From NCBI RefSeq assembly GCF_013377085.1, contig NZ_JACAAX010000042.1:1-60295 (forward strand): a stretch of 60,295 nt of DNA. The letters run 5' to 3'. The notes under the pieces are model-generated. The model was not told the origin of the DNA and ran no database searches. It saw nothing but the letters and a program-made list of their open reading frames with translations. Of the stretch, positions 7,426 through 15,719 are shown one piece after another (position 1 is the stretch's first letter; each line of letters opens with the position of its first letter). The position numbers and the translations under genes are program-made. The stretch comes from Rhodoplanes sp. (GTDB lineage: Bacteria > Pseudomonadota > Alphaproteobacteria > Rhizobiales > Xanthobacteraceae).

Positions 7426-8796
7426 TCAGTAGGCGGATTCGTTGAACACCGGGTCGACCGAGCCGCCCCAGGCGCCGTGATACTTGGCCAGCAAGGTCTC
7501 GGCCGGCGTCTCGCCGCGCGCGGCGATGTCGTCGAGCGGCGCCAGGAAGCGCGTCTCGTCGCGGCCCATCCAGTCCTGGCGGGCGCGGCGAACGAGGCCG
7601 GCGCGGGCGATGGCCAGGCAGTCGCGGGCGAGATCCAGGATGGTGCGGCCCGCGATGGTCGCCTTGAAGCCGAGCCGCGGCACCTGGTCGCGCAGCGACT
7701 GGCGCTCCTCGGCGGTCCAGTGCTTGGCCAGATCCCAGGCTGCGTCGAGGCCGGCGTCGTCGTAGAGGAGGCCGACCCAGAAGGCCGGCAGCGACGGCAG
7801 GCTGCGCCACGGCACCGCGTCGGAGCCACGCATCTCCAGATAGCGCTTGAGCCGCACCTCCGGGAAGATGGTGGAGACGTGGTTGGCCCAGTCCGACAGG
7901 GTGGCGCGCTCGCCCGGCAGCACGGCGAGCGTGCCGGCCATCAGGTCGCGGAACGATTGTCCGGCGACGTCGATATAGGTGTCGCCGCGCTTGACGAAAT
8001 ACATCGGCACGTCGAGCGCGTAGTCGACCCAGCGCTCGTAGCCCATGCCGGGCTCGAACGCCCACGGGATCATGCCGGAGCGGTCGGCGTCGGTGTCGCG
8101 CCAGATCTCTGAGCGGAACGAGAGGAAACCGTTCGGCCGCCCTTCGGTGAACGGCGAGTTGGCGAACAGGGCGGTGGCGACGGGCTGCAGCGCCACCGAG
8201 ACGCGCAGCTTCTTGACCATGTCGGCTTCCGACGAGAAGTCGAGATTGGTCTGCACCGTGCAGGTCCGGTACATCATGTCGAGGCCGAGCTTGCCGACCT
8301 TCGGCATGTAGTTGGTCATGATCCGGTAGCGGCCCTTCGGCATCACCGGCATCTCGGTGCGGGTCCAGGTCGGCGCCATGCCGAGCCCGAGAAAGCCGAT
8401 GCCGAGCGGCCCCGCCACCTCGCGGAGCTGGGCCAGATGCGCCTGCAGCTCCGAGCAGGTCTGGTGGATGGTCTCGACCGGCGCGCCCGAGAGCTCGAAC
8501 TGGCCGCCCGGCTCCAGCGAGATGGCGCCGCCGCCCGTCACGTCGGCCATGCCGATGATGCGGTCCGCCTCCAGGATGGGCTCCCAGCCGAGGATCATCT
8601 GCATGCCGTCGAGCAGGGTGCGGATGCCGCGCGGGCCTTCGTAGGGCACCGGCTCGTGGCGGGCGAGCGTGAAGGCGAACTTCTCGTGCTCGGTGCCGAT
8701 CCGGAACCGCTCCTTCGGCTTCTCGCCCGCGGCGAACCACGCGACGAGGTCGTCGCGCGACTGGAGCGGCGTCATATCGATCACGTCACGAGCCAT
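7426..8796 (-). CDS. gshA: Glutamate-cysteine ligase, plant/alphaproteobacterial type
   Basis: A 456-residue enzyme making gamma-glutamylcysteine, the first step of glutathione synthesis. It belongs to the plant-like GCS2 class found in Rhizobiales: the N-terminus RDDLVAWFAAGEKPKERFRIGTEHEKFAF, then GGAISLEPGGQFELSGAP, and the GLGMAPTW and MMYRTCTVQTNLDF motifs. Start ATG 8794-8796 gives the usual N-terminus; longer in-frame readings are Arg-rich and implausible. A chaC-type cyclotransferase elsewhere in the window (31.9 kb) acts on the same pathway. Confidence 0.94.
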   Translation of the reverse strand: MARDVIDMTPLQSRDDLVAWFAAGEKPKERFRIGTEHEKFAFTLARHEPVPYEGPRGIRTLLDGMQMILGWEPILEADRIIGMADVTGGGAISLEPGGQFELSGAPVETIHQTCSELQAHLAQLREVAGPLGIGFLGLGMAPTWTRTEMPVMPKGRYRIMTNYMPKVGKLGLDMMYRTCTVQTNLDFSSEADMVKKLRVSVALQPVATALFANSPFTEGRPNGFLSFRSEIWRDTDADRSGMIPWAFEPGMGYERWVDYALDVPMYFVKRGDTYIDVAGQSFRDLMAGTLAVLPGERATLSDWANHVSTIFPEVRLKRYLEMRGSDAVPWRSLPSLPAFWVGLLYDDAGLDAAWDLAKHWTAEERQSLRDQVPRLGFKATIAGRTILDLARDCLAIARAGLVRRARQDWMGRDETRFLAPLDDIAARGETPAETLLAKYHGAWGGSVDPVFNESAY

Positions 8797-9043
8797 GGAA
8801 CGTCCCGGTGGGCGAAAGCGCGGCGACCTTACACGGCCGCGACGAAAGAGCAACGTGGTGCACCGGCGTCCTTTTTCGGGCTGGCGGCGCGGGCCCTCGC
8901 GGGAGCTGCGGCGACCGCGCCGGCCGCCGCGAGGTAACCGCAATCACGGGTAAATTTTTTCGCCTGGAGACTTTGTGCTAGAGCAGGGCCCCTCAGGCCG
9001 GAACGGCAATGGACCGGAGCCGCGTTTGGACGTGAAGCGTGCG
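8797..9043. other. Divergent intergenic region of gshA and a lipoprotein gene
   Basis: A 247-base gap. The right half has the string GTAAATTTTTTCGCCTGGAG, poorer in G+C than the flanks, so it is a plausible promoter zone. An in-frame GTG at 8975 with a GGAG in front is an alternative start for the next gene. I see no RNA gene here. Confidence 0.4.
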
Positions 9044-9472
9044 ATGACAGCCCGGCACAGGACCGGCCAAGCGAGGACCGGCCAAGCGAGCGCAGGCCGG
9101 TGGGCCGTGCGTCTCCTGGTGGTGCTCGCCCCGTTCCTCGGAGGCTGCGCCCAGAATCTCGACCTCGGCATCCTCTATGCGGCGCCGGGCAAGTACGACT
9201 ATCTGCGATGCCAGGACCTGCCGCCGCGCCTCGCGGGGGCGGTCGCCCGCGAGAAGCAGCTCGACGACCTGATCAGCCGCGCCAATCAGGAGCCGGCCGG
9301 CGCCGTGGTGAGCAGCGCCGCCTATTCGGCCGACCTCGCCCAGGTGCGGGCCGAGCAGAAGATCCTCCGCCAGGCTGCGGTCGACAAGAATTGCGGCTCG
9401 ATCGAGCCAGGCGCCGCACCGCCTGCTGCGCCGCCCGGCACTCCCCCGCCAGCGCCGCCCGCCAGGCGGTGA
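9044..9472 (+). CDS. Putative lipoprotein
   Basis: A 142-residue protein from ATG 9044. The n-region is basic and contains a tandem RTGQA RTGQA duplication, then a hydrophobic stretch (VRLLVVLAPFLGG) and a lipobox-like LGGC. The mature part begins AQNLDLGILYAAPGKYDY and has YLRCQDLP, a short helical region, and a Pro/Ala-rich tail (PPAAPPGTPPPAPPARR). An earlier GTG at 8975 has a good ribosome site but would give a very long leader before the lipobox, so I prefer 9044. The function is unknown; it looks like small conserved Rhizobiales lipoproteins. Confidence 0.7.
   Translation: MTARHRTGQARTGQASAGRWAVRLLVVLAPFLGGCAQNLDLGILYAAPGKYDYLRCQDLPPRLAGAVAREKQLDDLISRANQEPAGAVVSSAAYSADLAQVRAEQKILRQAAVDKNCGSIEPGAAPPAAPPGTPPPAPPARR
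9061..9090. repeat. Two 15-bp tandem copies in the lipoprotein signal region
   Basis: GACCGGCCAAGCGAG occurs at 9061-9075 and again, identically, at 9076-9090. It duplicates five residues in the n-region of the lipoprotein signal peptide without disturbing the frame. Replication slippage is the simplest origin. Confidence 0.9.
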
Positions 9473-9541
9473 GCAGCGGCGTTTCGGCGCTCTGCGACAA
9501 CTCGCCTTCATCGTGAATATGGCCGGGCTCGACCGGCGAGA

Positions 9542-9808
9542 TCACCGCGGCCCCTGTTGCAGGGCGCGTTCGAGCGCCATGCGGATGAACCGCTGATAGG
9601 GCACGCCGACGCGCTTCGCCTGCTGCTGCACGGCCTTCAGGAGCGCCTCGGGCAGGCGGAGATTGACCGACTTGTCCTTGGGCTTCATCTCGAAGCGCAT
9701 CGGGACCATGTCGGATAGGTCGTAGTCGGTCAGGTCCGCTCCGGCCACGAACGCCTCTGCCTCGGCGTCAGTCTTCAGTGTCGGCAGCTTTTGCAGCTTC
9801 TTTTTCAT
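9542..9808 (-). CDS. brnA: BrnA-type antitoxin (ribbon-helix-helix)
   Basis: An 88-residue antitoxin. The N-terminal half (KLPTLKTDAEAEAFVAGADLTDYDLSDM) is acidic and should wrap the toxin; the C-terminal half carries a ribbon-helix-helix (DKSVNLRLPEALLKAVQQQA, then a second helix ending LERALQQGPR) for DNA binding and autoregulation. An AAGGAGGT ribosome site lies eight bases before ATG 9806-9808. The gene follows and slightly overlaps a BrnT-like toxin gene. Its toxin partner is frameshifted, so it may be an orphan antitoxin now. Confidence 0.8.
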   Translation of the reverse strand: MKKKLQKLPTLKTDAEAEAFVAGADLTDYDLSDMVPMRFEMKPKDKSVNLRLPEALLKAVQQQAKRVGVPYQRFIRMALERALQQGPR

Positions 9809-10080
9809 AATGCTGCACCTCCTTGCGGTGCATGTAGCGGGCGCTCACGGGCCGGATGAGCGTGTCGTCGCCGCGCCGTCTCAGCGTGGGCGACGAACAC
9901 GTGCCGCCCTGCGTCAGTCGTCCCGACTGCCTTGAGCCGTTCTTCCTGGGCCGAGTGGTGAGGATCGGGCGCCACCATTATGGGTCGTCGGAACAGGCTC
10001 TCGATCTCCGCGACGGACACACCGTGCTTCTGGCATTTCGTTCGGTTGCCCCGGTCCCAATCGAAGCCGGCGACGTCCAT
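9805..10080 (-). pseudogene. brnT: BrnT-type toxin with frameshifted C-terminus
   Basis: The first about 70 residues match BrnT ribonuclease toxins (FDWDRGNRTKCQKHGVSVAE, then PDPHHSAQEERLKAVG and GRHVFVAHAE). From about 9885-9865 the reading frame changes. The current frame ends in an atypical HAHPARERPLHAPQGG tail. The adjacent frame encodes LIRPVSARYMHRKEVQHYE, the conserved BrnT C-terminus, and would stop at 9768, overlapping brnA as intact pairs usually do. A single-base indel therefore separates the catalytic body from its last helix. This could be a real inactivating mutation or a sequence error. It uses ATG 10078-10080 with no clear Shine-Dalgarno. Confidence 0.75.
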
Positions 10081-10095
10081 TGCATCTGGCTCGCA

Positions 10096-10127
10096 ATTAT
10101 ATAGGCATTTGTATAGGCATTTGTAAA
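10096..10127 (-). promoter_or_regulatory. brnTA promoter with tandem operator-like repeats
   Basis: The AT-rich segment upstream of the toxin start contains TATAAT on the minus strand (10096-10101) and a TTTACA box (10122-10127; spacing 20, longer than ideal). Overlapping these are two perfect 12-bp direct repeats, TATAGGCATTTG at 10100-10111 and 10112-10123 (plus-strand reading). BrnA proteins repress their own operon, so the repeats are good operator candidates. This assignment is inferred from position and repeat structure. Confidence 0.55.
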
Positions 10128-10262
10128 TGCACGAGCCGTCGTCCAGGGCTGCTCCGGAGCCCGTCGTCGGCTGCGAGCACTATGAAACGACGTCGAGATT
10201 TCTGTTTCAAGCCGTCGCGGAGCGGTGTCCGCCGTGCCTTTACCGACCGAGCGTGCCGCCCC

Positions 10263-10925
10263 TCACCCCGGCTTGCGGCTGAGCACGAACACGGCCTGCT
10301 CGCCGAACAGGTTCCAGAACCACCAGGGGGCGTCGATCTTCAGCGCCGTGCCCCACGGGTCGAGCGCCACCGCCTTCTCCATGCGGGCGCCGGTGAGCGC
10401 GCACATCTCGTTGAAGTCCTTGATGGTGCAGAAGTGGATGTTGGGCGTGTCGTACCAAGTCTCGGGCAGGTTGGCGGTGCGCGGCATGCGGCCGTAGAAC
10501 AGGAGCTGCAGGCGGATGCGCCAGTGGCCGAAATTGGGGAACGACACGATAGCATGGCGGCCGATGCGCAGCATGTGCTCGATCACGTCGCGCGGCCGCC
10601 GCGTCGCCTGCAGGGTCTGCGACAGGATCACATAGTCGAAGGCGTCGTCCGGATAGCTGGCGAGATCGGTGTCGGCGTCGCCCTGAACCACGGCGAGGCC
10701 CTTGGCGACGCATTCGTTGACGCCCTCGCGCGACAGCTCGATGCCGCGCCCGTCGACGCCGCGCGCCTCCAGCAGGCGCAACAGCTCGCCGTCGCCGCAG
10801 CCGACGTCGAGCACGCGTGAGCCCGGCTCGACCATCTCGGAGACGAGCAGCAGGTCGACGCGGGCACCGCCGGGACCGCGGACGGTCTCGGCCATGGTGA
10901 GATCACGCGGCGCGCGGGCGAGCAT
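10263..10925 (-). CDS. metW: MetW, methionine biosynthesis methyltransferase-like protein
   Basis: A 220-residue SAM-dependent methyltransferase-fold protein. Motif I is SRVLDVGCGDGELLRLLEAR, followed by RGIELS, the motif IV-like FDYVILSQTLQ, and the conserved SFPNFGHWRIRLQLL and ETWYDTPNIHFCTI regions typical of MetW. In alphaproteobacteria MetW works with MetX in homoserine acylation. It lies 28 bases downstream of metX on the same strand. I use ATG 10923-10925; a GTG three bases upstream and ATG 10895 are alternatives. Confidence 0.93.
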   Translation of the reverse strand: MLARAPRDLTMAETVRGPGGARVDLLLVSEMVEPGSRVLDVGCGDGELLRLLEARGVDGRGIELSREGVNECVAKGLAVVQGDADTDLASYPDDAFDYVILSQTLQATRRPRDVIEHMLRIGRHAIVSFPNFGHWRIRLQLLFYGRMPRTANLPETWYDTPNIHFCTIKDFNEMCALTGARMEKAVALDPWGTALKIDAPWWFWNLFGEQAVFVLSRKPG

Positions 10926-10953
10926 CACGATGCGATCCTCTCGATGACGATCC

Positions 10954-12141
10954 TCACGTTACGAGCCCCCTGGCCCGGCCGGCCGAATCGAGGAAGCCGC
11001 GCACGATGCCGAGCAACTCCGGCTCGTCGAGCAGGAAGGCATCGTGGCCCTTGTCGGTCTCGATCTCGGCGAAGGAGACGCGCGCTCCGCCGGCATTCAG
11101 CGCATGCACCACGGCGCGCGATTCCGGCGTCGGAAACAGCCAGTCGCTGGTGAACGAGATCACGCAAAAGCGCGTGCGGGTGCCCTTGAACGCCTTGGCC
11201 AGCACGCCGTCGTGATCGGCGGCGAGGTCGAAGTAATCCATCGCCCGGGTGAGGTACAGATAGCTGTTGGCGTCGAAGCGTTCGACGAAGGTCGAGCCCT
11301 GGTGGCGCAGATAGCTCTCGACCTCGAAGTCGGCATCGAACGAGAAGGTCGGGTTGTCGCGGTCCTGGAATCTCCGGCCGAACTTCCGGTGCAGGGCCGT
11401 GTCCGACAGATAGGTGATGTGTGCGCCCATGCGGGCGACCGACAGGCCGCGGCGCGGGCTGGTGCCCTCGACGAAATAGCGGCCGTTGCGCCACTCCGGA
11501 TCGGCCATCACGGCCTGGCGGCCGACCTCGTGGAAGGCGATGTTCTGGGCCGAGTGGCGGGTCGCGGTGGCGATCGGCAGGGCCGAGAACACCCGCCGGG
11601 GGTAGCTGGCGCACCACTCCAGGACCTGCATGCCGCCCATCGAGCCGCCGGCGACCGCGAACAGCGTCTCGATGCCGAGGTGGTCGAGCAGCATGGTCTG
11701 GGCCCGCACCATGTCCTTGATGGTGATGACCGGGAAGTCGAGTCCGTAGGGTGCGCCGGTGGCCGGGTCGGTGGAGGAGGGCCCCGAGGTGCCCATGCAG
11801 CCGCCGACCACGTTCGAGCAGATGACGAAGTAGCGGTCGGTGTCGATCGGCCGGCCGGGGCCGATCATGATGTCCCACCAGCCGCCCTTGCCGGTCACCG
11901 GATGGACGTTGGCGACATGCTGGTCGCCCGTGAGGGCATGGCAGATCAGCACGGCGTTGCTCTTGGTCTCGTCGAGCGTGCCGTAGGTCTGGTAGGCGAC
12001 CTGGAACGGCGCCAGCGCCACGCCACAGTCGAGCTGCAGCGGCTTGTCCCGCCCGAACTCGGCCAGCTTCGAGCGCGGCCGGTCGGCCTCGCGCACCAGC
12101 ACGGGCAGCTTCGTCTCGGCCTTGGCGGGGGTCGTGCTCAT
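10954..12141 (-). CDS. metX: Homoserine O-acetyltransferase
   Basis: A 395-residue alpha/beta-hydrolase enzyme that acylates homoserine in methionine synthesis. The nucleophile Ser is in AGGSMGGMQ; the Asp lies in FTSDWLFP and the His in [12 protein letters not shown]. The N-terminal [20 protein letters not shown] and CHALTGDQH motifs are diagnostic. Start ATG 12139-12141 gives the normal length; a longer frame is Arg/Pro-rich and unlikely. A TTGACA/TATGTA promoter is about 120 bases upstream, leaving a G+C-rich leader in which I did not find a SAM-II riboswitch core. Confidence 0.95.
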   Translation of the reverse strand: MSTTPAKAETKLPVLVREADRPRSKLAEFGRDKPLQLDCGVALAPFQVAYQTYGTLDETKSNAVLICHALTGDQHVANVHPVTGKGGWWDIMIGPGRPIDTDRYFVICSNVVGGCMGTSGPSSTDPATGAPYGLDFPVITIKDMVRAQTMLLDHLGIETLFAVAGGSMGGMQVLEWCASYPRRVFSALPIATATRHSAQNIAFHEVGRQAVMADPEWRNGRYFVEGTSPRRGLSVARMGAHITYLSDTALHRKFGRRFQDRDNPTFSFDADFEVESYLRHQGSTFVERFDANSYLYLTRAMDYFDLAADHDGVLAKAFKGTRTRFCVISFTSDWLFPTPESRAVVHALNAGGARVSFAEIETDKGHDAFLLDEPELLGIVRGFLDSAGRARGLVT

Positions 12142-12266
12142 TGCGGTCGGGCGGGCCTCCCGGTGTGTCGCCCGTCGGCGGGCCCCCCATGGTCGGGGCA
12201 AACCGGCCTTCGGGCAAGCCATCTCGGCCGCCGCGGAAGCGACGGTGGGCCGACACGGGTCGGGCT

Positions 12267-12294
12267 TACATAGGGCGGGCCGGCGCCCTGTCAA
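12267..12294 (-). promoter_or_regulatory. Sigma70-type promoter for metX-metW
   Basis: On the minus strand TTGACA (12289-12294) and TATGTA (12267-12272) are separated by 16 bases, a near-consensus housekeeping promoter. Transcription would start near 12260, giving a leader of roughly 120 nucleotides before metX. Confidence 0.6.
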
Positions 12295-12302
12295 TGTTTT
12301 CT

Positions 12303-12331
12303 TTGCCTTCGCACGAGCAGCAAATTATCAA
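12303..12331 (+). promoter_or_regulatory. Possible promoter for the chorismate mutase operon
   Basis: TTGCCT (12303-12308) and TATCAA (12326-12331) are 17 bases apart on the plus strand, nearly back to back with the metX promoter. Weaker match than the metX promoter; the ribosome site AGGAGT and ATG 12414 follow downstream. Confidence 0.4.
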
Positions 12332-12413
12332 CCACATCCGTGAGATGGGCAGCACGCCACGGTCGTGGTCGCAGCCCCGCCGCCCGTCCTGCCCGCCGCC
12401 AGGAGTGCTTGCC

Positions 12414-13268
12414 ATGGCCCCCCCCGATCCCTCGCTCGCCGGCCTGCGCGCCGAGATCGACCGCATCGACGAGGCGATGCACCGCCTGCTCATGCAGCGC
12501 GGCGACATCATCGCCCGGCTGATCGAGGTGAAGCGCACGGCCGAGACCGGCTCGGCGTTCCGCCCCGCCCGCGAGGCCGACATGATGCGCCGGCTGGTCG
12601 AGCGGCACCGGGGCATTCTGCCGCTCGACACGGCCGAGAGCATTCTCCGGGTCATCATCGCCACCTTCACCTATGTCCAGGCGCCCTACCGGGTGCATGC
12701 CGACCTGTCGACCGGCGAGGCGGCGATGCGCGACAGCGCCCGCTTCCATTTCGGCTTCACGGTGCCGTTCGAGGGGCATCTCGGCGCTGCCGGAGTGATC
12801 AAGGCCCTCGACGGCGCCCACGGCGACCTCGGCCTGGTGCCGGCCGCCACCAGCGCAGGCGGTGCCTGGTGGACCGCCCTCGAAGGCCCCGACGCGCCGA
12901 AAATCATCGCCCGGCTGCCGTTCGTCGAGCGGGCCGATCACCCGGCCGGCCTGCCGGTGTTCGCCATCGCGAGGCCGCATCCGGACGCGCTGGTGACCGA
13001 GGTGCGGCTCTACAGCGTGCGGGTCTCGGGCTGGAGCCTGAAGGCTGCGCAGGCCGTCGGCATGCTCGCCGAGGTTGTCGCGGTGCCGGACGGCGCCTTC
13101 GACGGGGCAGCCCTGCTGGTGTCGGTGCCGGCCGGGCGGACCATCGAGGAGGTCATCGCGGCCCTGGTCGGAGCGGGGGCCTCGGTGCGTTCGCAGACCC
13201 TCGTCGGCGGCCACGCGACCCGCTATACCGTCTCGGCGGAAGGCGCCCTGGTCCCGACCGGGCACTGA
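12414..13268 (+). CDS. Chorismate mutase (AroQ class) with C-terminal prephenate dehydratase-like domain
   Basis: A 284-residue protein. Residues 1-90 are an AroQ chorismate mutase domain: LRAEIDRIDEAMHRLLMQR, then IIARLIEVKR and an ESILRVIIATF helix. Residues about 95-284 resemble a periplasmic-binding-fold/PDT-like region (GFTVPFEGHLGAAGVIKAL, GDLGLVPAATSAGGAWW) of unclear catalytic state; I do not see the TRF motif of active prephenate dehydratase. It lies first in a plus-strand run with hisC, tyrA and purC, consistent with aromatic amino acid synthesis. Start ATG 12414 follows AGGAGT at a spacing of seven. Confidence 0.85.
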   Translation: MAPPDPSLAGLRAEIDRIDEAMHRLLMQRGDIIARLIEVKRTAETGSAFRPAREADMMRRLVERHRGILPLDTAESILRVIIATFTYVQAPYRVHADLSTGEAAMRDSARFHFGFTVPFEGHLGAAGVIKALDGAHGDLGLVPAATSAGGAWWTALEGPDAPKIIARLPFVERADHPAGLPVFAIARPHPDALVTEVRLYSVRVSGWSLKAAQAVGMLAEVVAVPDGAFDGAALLVSVPAGRTIEEVIAALVGAGASVRSQTLVGGHATRYTVSAEGALVPTGH

Positions 13269-13409
13269 CCGCCCAGAATTCTGACTCGTCGTGCCGGCCT
13301 GGGGCCGGGGATCCGCGGTGTGGCCTCAGGCTACGCAACGACGTGGATGGTCGGGACACGCCCGGCCATGACCGAGGACAGAACGGCCGATACCGCTGAA
13401 GGTTTTGTC

Positions 13410-14507
13410 ATGTCCAGTTCCCGCCCGCAGCCGCGCCCCGGCGTCCTGTCGATTTCCGCTTACGTGCCCGGCAAGAGCGGCGCCCCCGGCGCCGCCAAGG
13501 TGTTCAAGCTGTCCTCGAACGAGTCGCCGCTCGGCCCCAGCCCGCATGCCATCGCGGCCTACCAGGCGGTCGGCCAGCATCTGGAGGACTATCCGGACGG
13601 CGCCGCGACCCGGCTGCGCGAGGCGATCGCCGGCGTCTACGGGCTCGATCCCGCCCGCATCATCTGCGGCGCCGGCTCGGACGACCTCCTCAACCTGATC
13701 GCGCGGGCCTATCTGGCCGACGGCGACGAGGCGATCCACTCGCAATACGGCTTCCTGGTCTATCCGATCGCCACCATGGGCACGGGCGCCAAGCCCGTGG
13801 TGGCGCCCGAGAAGGATCTCACCACCGACGTCGATGCCATCCTGGCCGCCGTGACGCCGCGCACGAAAGTCGTGTTCCTGGCGAACCCGAACAACCCGAC
13901 CGGCACCTACATCCCGTTCGACGAGGTGAAGCGGCTGCATCGCGGCCTGCGGCCCGACATCCTGCTGGTGCTCGACGCGGCTTACGCCGAGTACGTCAGC
14001 CGCAACGATTATTCGACCGGCCTCGAGCTCGTGGCCGAGAGCGAGAATGTCGTGATGTGCCGGACCTTCTCGAAGATCCACGCGCTCGCGGCGCTGCGGC
14101 TCGGCTGGATGGTCGGCCCGGCTCATGTGGTCGACGCGGTCAACCGCGTGCGCGGACCGTTCAACGTCAATGCGCCGGCGATCGACGCCGGCATCGCGGC
14201 TGTCGAGGACGCCGGGCACATCGAGCTCTCGCGCGCCCACAACGACCGCTGGCTTCCGTGGCTGTCGGAGGAAATCGGCAAGCTCGGCCTCACCGTGACG
14301 CCGAGCGTCGCCAACTTCCTGCTGATCCATTTCCCGGGCACGAACGGCCACACCGCGCAGGCCGCCGACGCCTTCCTCACCGCGCGCGGCCTGGTGCTGC
14401 GCTCGGTGGCGAGCTACGGGCTTCCCGCCGCGCTGCGCATGAGCGTCGGCACCGAGGAGGCCAATCGACTGGTGGTGGCGTCGCTCGCCGAGTTCATGGC
14501 GGCGTGA
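13410..14507 (+). CDS. hisC: Histidinol-phosphate / aromatic aminotransferase
   Basis: A 365-residue fold-type I PLP aminotransferase. The PLP lysine is K222 in [26 protein letters not shown] and DAAYAEYV are the usual cofactor-binding motifs; [13 protein letters not shown] and [14 protein letters not shown] match HisC. Its place between chorismate mutase and prephenate dehydrogenase suggests dual use in histidine and phenylalanine/tyrosine synthesis, as in other alphaproteobacteria; that dual role is inference. I chose ATG 13410 because of the GAAGG site; ATG 13368 is possible. Confidence 0.93.
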   Translation: MSSSRPQPRPGVLSISAYVPGKSGAPGAAKVFKLSSNESPLGPSPHAIAAYQAVGQHLEDYPDGAATRLREAIAGVYGLDPARIICGAGSDDLLNLIARAYLADGDEAIHSQYGFLVYPIATMGTGAKPVVAPEKDLTTDVDAILAAVTPRTKVVFLANPNNPTGTYIPFDEVKRLHRGLRPDILLVLDAAYAEYVSRNDYSTGLELVAESENVVMCRTFSKIHALAALRLGWMVGPAHVVDAVNRVRGPFNVNAPAIDAGIAAVEDAGHIELSRAHNDRWLPWLSEEIGKLGLTVTPSVANFLLIHFPGTNGHTAQAADAFLTARGLVLRSVASYGLPAALRMSVGTEEANRLVVASLAEFMAA

Positions 14508-14547
14508 TCACGACCGTACAGGACGAGTCTGCTGCTCGCGGCACGGC

Positions 14548-14672
14548 GCCGGTTCTCCCTCTCCCCGCACGCGGGGAGAGGGTCGGGGTGAGGGGGCGCC
14601 TCCGTATCCTCGAAATGCCCCCTCACCCGGATCGCTTCGCGATCCGACCTCTCTCCGCACGGCGAGGAGAGG
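14548..14672. repeat. Palindromic intergenic repeat, CCCTCTCCCCGC family
   Basis: The gap between hisC and tyrA contains GGGGAGAGGGTCGGGGTGAGG and, about 50 bases later, its inverted partner CCCCTCACCC...CCTCTCTCCGC. The two arms can fold into a long stem with a small internal palindrome (GGATCGCTTCGCGATCC). A second element of similar style lies at 47033-47191. Confidence 0.7.
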
Positions 14673-14745
14673 TGGAACGTGCGCCACGGCGCATATTTCG
14701 GAGCAGATCGCGCCGCGGCGATCGTTCCACAAAGACGGCTCGGAC

Positions 14746-15705
14746 ATGACCACACCCCTGTTCAATCGGATGGCGCTGATCGGCGTCGGGCTGATCGGCT
14801 CCTCGATCGCGCGGGCGGCGCGCGAGCAGGGGGTCGTGCGCAGCATCGTGGCGACGGCGCGCTCGGGCGCGACCCGGGCCCGCGTCGCCGAGCTCGGCAT
14901 CGCCGACCGGGTGGTCGACACCAACGCGGCCGCCGTCGAGGGTGCCGATCTCGTCATCCTCTGTATCCCGGTCGGCCAATGCGGGCCGGTGGCGGAAGAG
15001 ATCGCGTCGCGGCTTGCGCCCGGCGCCATCATTTCGGACGTCGGCTCCGTGAAGGCGTCGGTCGTCAAGGACGTCGCGCCGCACCTGCCGGCCGGCGTCC
15101 ACTTCGTGCCGGCCCATCCGGTCGCCGGCACCGAGAACTCCGGCCCGGACGCCGGCTTCGCCGAGCTGTTCATCAACCGCTGGTGCATCCTGACGCCGCC
15201 GGACGGCACCGATCCGGGCGCCACCGACAAGCTCGCGACCTTCTGGAGTGCGCTCGGCGCCAATGTCGAGACCATGTCGCCCGAGCATCACGACCTGGTG
15301 CTCGCCATCACCAGCCATCTGCCGCACCTGATCGCCTACACGATCGTCGGCACGGCCGACGAGCTCGGCCGGGTGACGCGCTCCGAGGTGCTGAAATTCT
15401 CGGCCGGCGGGTTTCGCGACTTCACCCGCATCGCCGCCTCCGATCCGACCATGTGGCGCGACGTCTTTCTCGCCAATCGCGACGCCGTGCTGGAGATGCT
15501 CGGCACCTTCAGCGAGGATCTCGCCAAGCTCACCCGCGCGATCCGCCGCGGCGACGGCGACACGCTGTTCGAGCTGTTCACACGGACGCGTGCCATCCGC
15601 CGCGGCATCGTCTCGATCGGCCAGGACTCCGACACGCCGGATTTCGGCCGCCCGCACGAAAAGCTGCCGCCGCTGCCGCGCCCCTACATGGCGGACGGGG
15701 AGTAG
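14746..15705 (+). CDS. tyrA: Prephenate/arogenate dehydrogenase
   Basis: A 319-residue NAD(P)-dependent dehydrogenase of tyrosine synthesis. The Rossmann motif is GVGLIGSSIARAAR near the N-terminus; SDVGSVKASVV and the catalytic-His motif PAHPVAGTENSG follow, then HDLVLAITSHLPHLIAYT. Length fits the TyrA/TyrC class lacking a chorismate mutase domain, which here is encoded separately upstream. It is separated from hisC by a repeat and from purC by 14 bases. Confidence 0.94.
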   Translation: MTTPLFNRMALIGVGLIGSSIARAAREQGVVRSIVATARSGATRARVAELGIADRVVDTNAAAVEGADLVILCIPVGQCGPVAEEIASRLAPGAIISDVGSVKASVVKDVAPHLPAGVHFVPAHPVAGTENSGPDAGFAELFINRWCILTPPDGTDPGATDKLATFWSALGANVETMSPEHHDLVLAITSHLPHLIAYTIVGTADELGRVTRSEVLKFSAGGFRDFTRIAASDPTMWRDVFLANRDAVLEMLGTFSEDLAKLTRAIRRGDGDTLFELFTRTRAIRRGIVSIGQDSDTPDFGRPHEKLPPLPRPYMADGE

Positions 15706-15719
15706 GGGAGATCTCTATC

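Noticed and set aside
8975-9043. Longer lipoprotein start at GTG 8975
   Set aside because: Despite a GGAG in front, it would put about 57 residues before the lipobox Cys, too long for a lipoprotein signal.
12142-12266. SAM-II riboswitch in the metX leader
   Set aside because: The leader is G+C-rich and lacks the recognisable core (GGUGAUUU, UUGCA and AAAGCUAAA-like parts) that I would expect; no other SAM class was evident.
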